From the NCBI GenBank assembly GCA_963855995.1, contig OY979716.1, positions 39,433,318 to 39,497,317 on the forward strand: DNA of 64,000 bases. The letters run 5' to 3'. The notes beneath the pieces are model-generated. The model saw only the letters and a program-made list of their open reading frames with translations, was not told the origin of the DNA and did not search any database. Position 1 is the stretch's first letter. Every line of letters begins with the position of its first letter. Positions 9,501 through 19,290 of this stretch are shown piece by piece. Source of the stretch: Muricea muricata (lineage: Eukaryota; Cnidaria; Anthozoa; Malacalcyonacea; Plexauridae). Made by a program: the position numbers and the translations under genes.

Positions 9501-11902
9501 TCAGTATCCCATTGGATACTGATGGCAAATTCAGATTTTAACTTTTAAGCCCTGATATAACATAATAATTAGCCAATATGGCACACTAAAAGCAACATTG
9601 ACCATTAGTTGTCACATAATCATTCGTTGTCACGTAATCATCAGTTGTCACTCACAGAAAAAAACTCATTCTCATTCAGGTTCACTTGTTGCAGTACCGG
9701 TAGTAAGAGTGTAAGACCACTGTTCAGAATAACAGATCTTTCTGTACGAGGGTGCAATTTGACTCGATGGGTAAAAGGCGTAGTCCTGTTTGTAGGACCA
9801 ACTCACCTTCTGATGCCTGAAGAAAGTGCTTAGTGAAATGCATGCCACTCCCATATGCCTAAGGACACGTTGAACTTTACTGATTGATGCACCAGCCACT
9901 AAAGTCGCAAAACTTAACAGAAAGTTCCCTGCTGCAATTTTGGTGCCCTCCATGTTAGGTTGACTGCGCCACACAGAATCACGTTGCTTACAGTTGGGAT
10001 TACCACAGTGAGTATACACAATAACCTTTGTCCCATGTTGGCTAGTCTCAACTAGAGGATTGGCACTTTTGCAGGATGGACAAAGCTGAAAAAGGAGCAT
10101 CAGCTGTGACAGGAACCCGATGTACTTAGTTTCTGTCCTTAGGTTGTCATCCTTTGTATATTCTCTGGAATTTAGAAATACTCTAGTGTTGATTAAACAA
10201 TCATAAATCATACTAAACATTTACAGTATACAAATGTGGTTGGCATCTTAAATATTGACTAATTTTACCTCCTTTGTTCATCATTATCACTTTCATCTGA
10301 GTCATCTGTCTCTGTCAAATCATCCCATTGAATTGCATCATCTGATTCAGTGTTTGGATCAGTTGGCACACCTCCTTCTTCACTTTGTTCACTAGCCACA
10401 CTACTAATATTTTCTGATGATAGGGGTGCTTCTGTGTCACTAGACTGCACAGTATCCACAGGAATTTGAAGGTCTGATTGAAAAATACAAAATAAAATTA
10501 TATAAAATCATGAAATCATATACACCCTTTTCATAAATGGCTGCCGATTAAAAATTCTTTTATGTGCATAAATTGGCCCAACTAGCCTCATACTCATGTT
10601 AAGATTTCAAAGGAATTTCTACCCTGAAACGAGGGTAGTTGGGCCAATTTATATGCGCATAAAAGAAATTTAATTGGCAGCCATTTATGAAAAGGGTGTA
10701 TGATACCAATAAAAATATGCTTATATTAGGCAACTTGGGCTTATGTTTTCAATTTGATAATATGCTCAATAATCTCTGTCCTTGTTTGTAATAGTTCAAC
10801 AATTAGCTATTACAGCGATGGTGCGATAATATACTTTCTTTTAAATGTATATTCGTAGTGCAAATACTTGCTCATGTATGACTGTCGACACCTTTTTGTC
10901 AACAGCTCTGAAATAATTTTACAGCTGAGGTCGGTCATATAAAATATGGTATAAATTTTCACGGTATACACAAAATAACACTAAACTACTTACTAAATTG
11001 TAAATCCTTCACAATGGACTTCTCTTTAGCCAGTCTTTGTTTTAAGTCTATGACTTGATTGCGAAGAATTCGGTTCCTCTCTTGTAATTCCAGACAGTAA
11101 TTGCAATCCGTACCAGCCATTGGAATGTCTGTTTGTGTGAACTTCTCTCGATCCGGCTGCTCTATATCCTAAAGAATATAGTAATCTAAAATTAGAAATA
11201 TACAGTTAAAATATTTTGTAACACCTTAGTTTAAAACAGTGCACTTTTATTATAAATAGGCAATGAATACATATTGAAGTCACCACGACGCGAAATAATG
11301 CTAATTTGCAACTTACATGATGCTCGATATTGATATTCGGTATTTCCATAGCTAAGTCCATTTCAGGTTCAACATAATCCGATGAACATCCTGGTTCTTG
11401 AGGGCTGCTTGGTTCATTCCCAGATGCATACTGAAAATATTATAGGAGAATAAGTTATTGAAGGGCGTGAAGTAAAAATATGAACAAAGAGTTCATTGAT
11501 AAATGGGTTTTATAAATATTTACTCGCCTTGCGTTTGATTGCTCTAGCTGCTCTGCCTGAAACCTGTTTTTCCGTCGCATCCGTACGAAATATAGATGGA
11601 AACGATGCAATTCCTAGGTCATCCTTCTTTAGCTTTTGTCTATAGGTATTCTCTTGTCCGGGCAAATTCAATACTTTGTCAAAAGCGTCCGCTTTAAAAT
11701 GCTTAGAGCATATACGGCTTCTACTGCTTGGCTCCCACTTCGCACGTTTGCTCTTCACGAAATCTACCCAGACCTTTCGTCTTTTTATAGCCTCCGGCCT
11801 TGAATCGTTATAGAAAGGTATTTTATGAAGACTAATACCTTTCTCGGGGTCTGGGAGGTTGGAACAGCCGTATACGACGCAGCGAAAAGGCTTGTTGTTT
11901 TG
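6550..11902 (-). CDS. Kolobok transposase with N-terminal THAP domain
   Basis: Twelve exons recognised on the minus strand: 11902-11528, 11430-11317, 11168-10994, 10473-10269, 10164-9807, 9184-8987, 8907-8723, 8395-8147, 7965-7794, 7329-7181, 6987-6790, 6680-6550. Together about 836 codons. In order: THAP zinc finger (CVVYGC, RICSKHF), a helical segment (LELQERNRILRNQVIDLKQR), an acidic linker, paired C-x2-C, then the DDE core (AGDGRHDSMGHSAKY, LVTDRHTSIAKHM, YFDLWHLRK, CVEGFHSVLN) and a final zinc knuckle (CSLCHHPMKGH). Junctions agree in phase. Exon 8 carries one extra base near 8865, so this copy is probably inactive. The first intron would use a GC donor (GCGAGT at 11527). The initiator Met, in an exon upstream within the end repeat, was not found. 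Confidence 0.92.
8500..8685 (+). repeat. Degenerate GGATTCTGGATTCC minisatellite
   Basis: Many close copies of GGATTCTGGATT and GATTCCA lie in an intron of the Kolobok transposase gene. The unit is irregular, so it is a decayed tandem array rather than a clean satellite. Open frames here come from the repeat and are not genes. Confidence 0.6.
10523..10698. mobile_element. 176-bp MITE with CACCCTTT ends, TA target site
   Basis: The left arm CACCCTTTTCATAAATGGCT has an inverted right arm ending at 10698; arms are about 60 bp and flanked by TA. It lies in an intron of the Kolobok transposase between the acidic-linker exon and the coiled-coil exon. Confidence 0.75.
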
Positions 11903-11924
11903 CTATAAACACATGTTATGAAAT

Positions 11925-12102
11925 ATTTTGGTTACTTCTTTGACGTCACAGCGGCGATTCGTACTCAGACCCTTTTCTCCCGGCCACGTTTTAAGAAACT
12001 ATATTTTTTGGCATGTTTGAGCTAAAATATCTCTGGAAGTATTTATCCGTTGCAGGTAAGACATATATCATTCGAAAAAATGGTATTTGTGACATATGCA
12101 CT
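11925..12102 (-). repeat. Kolobok right terminal inverted repeat
   Basis: Inverted copy of 3973-4179, lacking the left-only block. TTAA follows at 12103-12106. Confidence 0.95.
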
Positions 12103-12278
12103 TTAAACGCTTGAGAAATCGCGTTGCATGAAGCCCGTTTAGCGCTACACACCGGTTAAGTTTTGCTGAACGTTGGATAAATTTAAATGGTGTCCTCGAG
12201 ACTGTTTAACTCGCCATCCGGCGGATAAAACCTAAAATCACAATTTGTGTTCACTGTTGTAATATTTTTTTATAATAA

Positions 12279-13330
12279 AATGGCGCTCTACAGATTACCT
12301 GGCATCCATTTGTATGCCCTTCCAAGAGTACATAGACTAGCCGAGAGGATTTTTAGACGCGAAATAGACGACGTCTTGCTTTACTACAGCGACAAAGAGT
12401 GCGACGCTATCGCTTTGGTCGGCAAACTATTAGGTATATAGTTCGTCTAGTAGAAGATGAAATAAGTCCTGCAACTAACCGCAGCCAGCCAGTTTCTGCG
12501 ATACAACAGTTCCTGATCACCCTTAGGTACTTAGCATCCAGAAGTTTTCAACAAGTGACTGGAGACACGATTGCAGGCTTGGATAAGACTAGAATAATAC
12601 GGCGAGTGACAGTAGCTCTTTCTCGGAGGATTGACTTGTTCATAAAGTTCCCGAATCACAAGAGCGAGATGCTGTAAAGCAAGGCTTGTACGAGATCGCC
12701 AATTTCCCATGTGCAATTGGAATCATTGATGCTTTGCATATTAGGATCATAGCCCCAACAAACGAGCCAGATTTTGTAAATCGAAAACGGTACCACAGTA
12801 TAAATGTGCAAGGCATTTGTGATAACAAAGGTATGCTGTCAATATGTTAAACATATTTGAAAACCAATGCATAAACACAAATATAAAAACATAACATTGT
12901 AATATTCTTGTTTATGGACATACGCATACAATTTGTTATTACCGGAAGTGTTCTAAACAATAACACAAACAAACCAGCGCACAAGTTGCAGATTTTATAC
13001 GGCAAAATTTGAGTAACACCTAACTTTCGACAGTTGAGTTAGACATTTAGCCTGCAAAGTGTGTTATTAGGAGACAGTGGATATGCCTGCTTACTATATC
13101 TCATGACCACTTACCTAGAACCTGTAACCCAACCTGAAAGACGATACAACGGGGCATTGAAAGTAACCCGATCATTGATCGAAAGATCATTTGGTGTTCT
13201 CAAACGACGGTTCCATGGGTTGCATTCTGAGAATCGAATGAAACCTGACAGGGTTTGCACCATAGTTGTTGCATGTTGTATTTTGCACAGTATTGCAATA
13301 GACAACAATGATCCCTTGCCCAATTTTTAG
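12279..13330 (+). pseudogene. Harbinger-1 transposase (DDE_4 type), broken
   Basis: It starts MALYRLPG at 12279. The family block RRYRFGRQTIRYIVRLVEDE continues in another frame from about 12396, then LITLRYLASRSFQQVTGD. A second frame change near 12674 leads to YEIANFPCAIGIIDALHIRI (first catalytic D) and NRKRYHSINVQG. After a donor at about 12834, the last part (13061-13330) has LLGDSGYACLLYLMT, IERSFGVLKRRF (catalytic E) and CCILHSIAI. The segment expected to carry the second D (WPGSxHDS) between these parts is not found. Two frameshifts plus the missing segment mean it is inactive. It faces the Myb-like partner gene, as usual for Harbinger. Confidence 0.85.
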
Positions 13331-13957
13331 GATAATGAGCCCTGGAATGAAAAGGATGATCATTTTGTGGGCAATGAAACCGGGCATGCAGTAAGGGCCC
13401 ATATTACTAACACATACTTTCAATGAGATAATGTATAGCAAGTTTGATTAATAATTAACTTGATTTTAAATATATATATATTTGACTTTATATTGAACAT
13501 TTCTCACTAATTTTGACATTTTTGAACAACATTGTAAATTTTGTGCATGCATGTAAGAAATATTTACATTATCCTCAGAAATTTTGAAATAAATAGTTAC
13601 ATGTGGCATTCATAATTTAATAACAGTGTATTATTTTATTATATAAGTTTATAAGTAACCATTAACACACAAAATCCACTTTCCATTGTTTGCAGCTCAA
13701 AATCATTTCACTAATTCGCTTATAATAATTTTGATAGAACATAAAATTTCTGTTCCATGCATCACATCATGTTTTGTTAAGGATACATATAAAGAATGCA
13801 TAGATTATTCTCTTTTGTTCAATTGCTACCTTCTCTTAACTCATAAATAACAGCACAAGAAAAAAATTGTGACACCTTTCCTTATTATGAACTGCCATGA
13901 ATTTTTTTAGGGAAAGGGGGAACAAAGGCAACACAAAGTAGATCTGTAACAGTGAAA
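13331..13957. other. Harbinger-1 spacer between convergent genes
   Basis: A+T-rich sequence between the transposase stop and the end of the Myb-like gene. It probably holds both 3' untranslated ends; AATAAA occurs near 13590. Nothing else is recognised. Confidence 0.5.
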
Positions 13958-15265
13958 TTAATTGTCACTTTGAACAACCAAACTGATAGGCTGGCTTTTT
14001 ACCAACAGCTCTTTAATCTCAAGCTTCAACTTTTGGTTCAGGAGCTGCATATTTTCCACATCTAATTCTATTTTCTTTTTATCCAAAGTCAGTACCTCCA
14101 GCTGCATTTTTTTGATGTCCTGTGTACTTAACCTGCATTTCTTGGCAGGTGGGGGTACTTTGGGTATATCTACCTCTGGGACCAAGGGATCAGGTATCTC
14201 TGGAATGGATCAGATTCAGGTGCCAATGAATCATTGTTGTTTATACCTTCATCAAGCATGTAGAGGGAAGAGCTGGATCCAATGCTGTTTACATCATGCC
14301 TCATTGCACATTCTGGTGTAGTTGTTTGAACATTAGTTCCTAGAAAATATATTAAATATGGCTATTTAATAGGTTGCATATAGATTTCAATATTAGTTCA
14401 TACAAAAACTTATTTAAGTGTGCTGGGAAGCAGCAATGATATTAAACACGAGTAATTTTTAAACAATTTAAAGATAAATTTTATATAACATGTAAAGACT
14501 AGATTTAAAAAACAATTTGACAGGTATTTCATTTTACATTATACACAAGAATTATTTCAAAATGAAACATCCAAAACGTTTGTGTTTTTGGACATGTCAC
14601 TTTGCATTTAGCAGTCTTTGAAAGAATACAATAGCAATAAAGCAGTGTTAATATAAAACATAAATTTTAACAAAATGAAAGTTCAAAGTTGTACTTATCT
14701 AGTTATCGTTAGTTGTAGTCAACGTCCCAGCCCTCCAGACATACAATAAAACTGGATTATTTATTACTTTTAACCAATTTAGAATAATGTAAAGTATAAA
14801 CAAGAAACCATGAGAATAAAGAAACTCGTAAAATTTGCCTATAGCCATATTTAATATTTAATACGCATATTTATTGCACAACACTTACCTGACTCAATAC
14901 CGCTGTGAATCCCCGAAAAACTTGGTTCGTTCCCAAAAAGCTCTATGATTCGTTGAGAGGTTGCTTTCGGCGGAGCTGGCGGCCTTCCTCCTCTGGTTTT
15001 TCCCAACGAATTCTTATCTCGACTCATTTCTTTTCGCGCTTCATTACGCATCGCTCTCCATTTCTCTTTCACATCCGTTGCACTCCTTTTGGCAACACGA
15101 AGAGCATTAACTTTTAAGGAAATGTTTTCCCAAACGGCATGTTTTCGCTTATTACTTATGGTAGAAGAAAACTCGGATAGTTTCAAGGTTTTCTTCAGCT
15201 AATTTTAATATTAACGTGCACTCAGCTGAAGAAAAGTTCGGCTTTCGTACTCGTTTGTTGTCCAT
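13958..15265 (-). pseudogene. Harbinger-1 Myb/SANT-like DNA-binding protein
   Basis: Exon 1 (about 15265-14890, minus) starts MDNKRVRKPNFSSAE and continues in a second frame as ISNKRKHAVWENISLKVNAL and VKEKWRAMRNEARKEM. This is a Myb/SANT-like helix set of the kind Harbinger elements use to carry the transposase to the nucleus and DNA. A one-base shift lies near 15172. The last exon (about 14215-13958) encodes a proline-rich linker (VPEVDIPKVPPPAKKCRL) and a coiled coil rich in leucine and lysine (DKKKIELDVENMQLLNQKL). Apart from the shift it looks well kept. A large A+T-rich intron lies between. Confidence 0.8.
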
Positions 15266-15447
15266 TTTTGTTTTTCCTGCCTTACAGAAACACAGCATGT
15301 AACGCGGAAAAACCGGTTTACTCTGGTTAACGGGCTTCGTGCAATGCAATTTTATCCTGCGTCTAACTAACCGGCGGATAGAAAATTTATACCCTGGATA
15401 GCGACTAAACACTGTTTAAGCTAAACGCCTTTGATACAACCGGCCCC

Positions 15448-15656
15448 AGGTTATAATGGATATTATAATGCCGATAAAAGAAAAAAGAATTTGTACAAGT
15501 GGTGCACCCTGGATGACCGACAAACTTAAATCTAACATTCGAAAACGTCAGAAGTCGATGAAAAAAGGAAATCCAGACGCCTTTTCTACCGCAATAGGGT
15601 TAATCGTGAACGAAAAAGGTGTGGACAAGTCTATTACCGGAATAAGGTAGAGATTT
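15448..15656 (+). pseudogene. LINE ORF2 linker piece between endonuclease and RT
   Basis: It resumes the LINE frame after the Harbinger: VIMDIIMPIKEKRI, then GAPWMTDKLKSNIRKRQKSM, a conserved CR1/L2 linker, followed in another frame by RNRVNRERKRCGQVYYRNKV. One frameshift is seen. It is cut at 15657 by the IS3EU-like element. Confidence 0.8.
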
Positions 15657-15691
15657 ACTTCCGGTAGTGAGAGAGGCCTGGGCAAAGTAAG

Positions 15692-18660
15692 ATGGCGGAC
15701 GAAGAAACAAAACATGCAGCTAGCGACAGGAATTGCGGCGGCCGCTCATTGGTCAATAAATATAGTTCCATTACGTAATCATAAATTAATTATATCAAAG
15801 TGGACTTAGACGTAGCGTACTGTAGTGTTTTGCTATATTAAACTTTACTAACAAAAGGTATTATGGACCGTTGAGATACTTCATATTATAATAGTGAATT
15901 TATTGATAGGTTACACATGATTTAATTAGGGAATGATTGACATTTGCACTGTAATTTGACGCACTTAATGTTGTTAAGACAAAACGCACATGCATGCTAA
16001 CCTGGATTTATGAAAGAGTTTTATCTGTTGCTAACCTGGACAAAAGTATTGATTTGTAGATCGTAAAGACCCGGCAAAGAAGTAAGTTAGCTATAATTCA
16101 ATTTAAGACACCGAAAGATTTACGCACAGGTATATTCAAACTCATAATTTTCATTGCACAATTATATTCATTATCCTTCACATTTATTTATTAGATCGAA
16201 TAGAAAACATTAAGAAATTATTCGAAATAAAGCACAAAACCTTAATGTGAGTTATACGATTCCGTGTCTTGCGAAACTGTTGCTACCCTGAGAATCCATA
16301 TTATATTTAAGACTATTTTCACTCACTGGGACTGTATCTACTTCACCAAATTTAGCTAAAGAGGGAGTGCGTAGCGCGACAATCATTACTCTCCCTTCGG
16401 GCTCGCGCTTTAGCTAAATTTGGTGAAGTAGATACAGAGTCCCAGTGAGTGAGAATAGTCTTAATTATAATACCTTTTGCTAGTAAAGTTTAATATAGCA
16501 AAACAGTACGCTTACATCTAAATCCACTGTGATATAATTAATTTATGATTACGTAATGGAACTATATTTATTGACCAATGAGCGGCTGCCGCAATTCCTG
16601 TCGCTAGCTGCATGTGAAACAAATAGACAAACTAGAGATGAGTTAGATTATTGGAGGCTGTCTCAAGACAATTACAGTCAGACAATGTAGATGAAAATGT
16701 TATCGACAATGTTTTGCATCGCCTCGATTGGATACACAGTACTGTCATAAGGTATGCTGATTTGGAGATAGTACACCAGAGAGTGGTGAACTGCATACGA
16801 TCAGCAATGGAAGAGTTGCTTCGAAGTATTAACTATTATAATGCAACCAAATTTGCATTGGCTATTACGAACAGAGTTTTTACTGGAGAGAGGGGGAGGC
16901 CACGGTTACAAATACAATTTGAACAACTACAGTTTTTATTGGAAAAGAATTTTAAGGTAGCTGAAATTGCAAACCTTTTTGGTACCGGCAAGCGAACCGT
17001 TGAAAGGCGCATGAACGATTTTGGGCTGTCAGCTAGAGATTCTTATTCCACTCTCACAGATCAAGAGTTAGATGAGTTGATAACTGTCATTCAAAGAGAT
17101 TTTCCTAATACTGGTAGTAAAAGAGTGACTGGTCTTTGTTGAGCCAGAGATGTTAATGTGCAGCAAACTTGCATTCGTCAATCAATGTGAAGAGTCGACC
17201 TGGAAGGAACTCTATTGAGGGTGCTAGAAATGAAAACGATTTGTCGTAGGAAGTACAGTGTAGCTGGGCCTCCTTCTCTTTGGCATTTTGACGGCAACCA
17301 CAAATTAATATGGTTTGTAACCTCATTTGTTAGTTGCAGCAATAATTGGGGGGGGGGGTAAATATCATAAATTTGACTTCTGTCCAATGAAAATGTTGTC
17401 CATCACATTATGAAATTATGACTTATAGGTGGAGATTTGTATATCTTGCTTGTTCCACAAACAATGAAGCTTCCACCGTCCTTCGACTTTTTAAATCAGC
17501 TGTTAATGACTTTGGCCTTCCATCTTGAGTTCGCTCTGACAAAGGAGGCGAAAACAGAGATGTAGCATGGTACATGCTGACACATCCCTTAAGAGGGCCA
17601 GACAGGGGAAGCCACATCACCAGTAAGAGCGTCCACAACCAACGCATACAGAGGCTCTGGAGAGACTTATTTACTGGATGTACTTACATTTTCTATCAAC
17701 TATTTTACCATATGGAAAGCCAGGGAATTCTTGATCCATCAGATGAACACCACATTGCTACCTTGCATTATGTGTTCTTACCTATAATAAATAGGCACTT
17801 AATGTTTTTTACCAAAGGACATAATAAGGCACCAATCAGTACAAAAAAAAACCAGTCTCCAGAACAACTTTGGTTTAAAGGATTGCTCTCTAATCCAAGC
17901 CAAAGGGTTTATGATGAATTCACTAACCAGGTACAGTACAATGTGACATGTTTTTGCTTGAGATTGGTCATGAATCTGTATTGTTATACAACTTGTCTCA
18001 GCAAAAAGAACACATTTAGAAACTAAATTTGTTTAGAAGCTAAATAACTGCAGCAAGTTTGTAAATTACAAATGTTTTCTTTTTCATAAGAAGCATACAG
18101 AATTGCAGATTACTTATGAGGTGGTGTATAAAGGGCCAAATGTGCAGCATGTAAAATATATATGATGTGATAGAACAAAATGCTGCAATACAAATTCCCA
18201 GTCTTTTTGTCATCTAATGCAAATGGCATTAAATGAAGTCTTTTGACCTATAGAACAGTATACCAATTGAAAATGAAATGCCAAAGAATAAAGCTATGTA
18301 TTAATCATCCAATAATTAATCATTGCATGCCACACCATCAGATGGAATAAATGTGCTATAAAAATCCAAAAACAACTAACATGATACAAAGTACTGTATA
18401 ATTCCAACAGTTCTTTACAGATATGCATAATTATTTTAGTCCTTTGATGACTATGGTGTTGACTGGGATAACCCATGTCGTTCAGACGAAGCTCTTCAAG
18501 ACAGTGGAATAGTAGTGCCTACAACAAGTTTGCCACTGAATCAGACTGAGATAGAAAATATGCAGAGATTTATTGACCCACTACAAAACTCTGAATATCA
18601 TGGTGTGGACATCTACATGGAAGTTCTTAATTACTTTCAATACTGTTTTCAAGCATGTTA
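15692..18660 (+). pseudogene. IS3EU-like transposase (integrase-type DDE)
   Basis: A likely start MADEETKH lies at 15692, followed by the 900-bp foldback. The body (16651-17142) has a helical N-terminus and a helix-turn-helix region (VAEIANLFGTGKRTVERRMN). The integrase core follows: RRKYSVAGPPSLWHFDGNHK (first D, about 17250-17310); exon from about 17430 with RSDKGGEN (second D) and [13 protein letters not shown], where the glutamate expected in IERLWRD is Q. Then [10 protein letters not shown] and SPEQLW. A last exon (about 18440-18660) has YGVDWDNP. In-frame stops occur near 17142, 17190 and 17527. With the lost E, the protein is dead. Confidence 0.8.
15716..16613. repeat. Foldback element, about 900 bp, with an inner palindrome
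   Basis: The outer arms (15716-15861 and 16472-16613, starting GCAGCTAGCGACAGGAATTG) are inverted copies. An inner palindrome (about 16305-16465, arms TTTCACTCACTGGGACTGTA and inverse) sits near its right end. It was inserted just after the start codon region of the IS3EU-like transposase. Confidence 0.8.
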
Positions 18661-19290
18661 AGTAGCAGTTTAAACACTAAAAGTGATGGATCAGTTGTTT
18701 GAAAGTCAAATAGCAGCATGATTTTTCAACCATTATAAAAGTTGCTCAAAAGCTATAAAATTGCAAATATGTGTCAAGAAACAAGAAAGGTCAACTTAAA
18801 AATATTAAAGTTTTATCTGAGTCACACTGAATAACATATTTTTAGGAAGTCTGAAAAATTATGTTAGGTGGATATCACTCTCCAACCTTTAAACAACTGA
18901 CCCCAGTAGTTTAACCATTAAGCTGCAGGGCTTCTCCATTATAAGTAAAATAGTATGGTGCTAGATAAGAAAAAATAGGTATGGGGCACACTGCGGCTAA
19001 ATGGGTTAAACGCGTGAATAAAACAAAGTGAAAAGATATAAATAATGTCAAATGGTTGGGCAAAAAATACATAATTGGTTAAGTCTATTGCTGCATTTAA
19101 ATGCCCAAAATGTGTTGCATTGTTCATCAACAGAAACCAAATTTCAAATACAAGTATTAAAGTCCACATCAGCTAAAAAGTTTCTTAACATGAATTACAT
19201 GGTCATTTAAACCCAAAGAAATTGGGCTTTTTAACAGAACAAATTGCTTCTGAACATCTTTAAACAATACCAAATCCTTGTTCTTCAGCA

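Larger units (their letters stand above)
3973..12102. mobile_element. Kolobok DNA transposon, 8130 bp, with P2X7-ballast cargo gene
   Basis: The ends are long inverted repeats beginning AGTGCATATGTCACAAATAC, flanked on both sides by TTAA (3969-3972 and 12103-12106), the target duplication of Kolobok. It contains a THAP-Kolobok transposase on the minus strand (6550-11902) and a separate three-exon gene on the plus strand (4256-5956). The two genes face each other and each begins close to its own inverted end. Small MITEs and a foldback sit in introns and spacers. The copy looks recent: inverted ends still agree closely apart from a block of about 25-29 bp present only on the left, and only one frameshift was found in the coding parts. 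Confidence 0.95.
3901..15447. mobile_element. PIF/Harbinger DNA transposon (Harbinger-1), containing a Kolobok
   Basis: The ends are inverted copies: GGGGCCGGTTGTATCAAAGG at 3901 and its reverse complement ending at 15447, matching for about 26 bp. Subterminal copies of 'CCGGCGGATA' and 'TATCCGC' motifs lie further in. Flanking triplets are CCG and CAG if the first G is taken as target, close to the CWG duplications known for Harbinger. It encodes a Harbinger transposase (12279-13330, plus) and a Myb/SANT-like partner (13958-15265, minus), the two proteins known for the family. Without the Kolobok it would be about 3.4 kb, a normal Harbinger size. The interrupted LINE reads on across the insertion. 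Confidence 0.9.
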
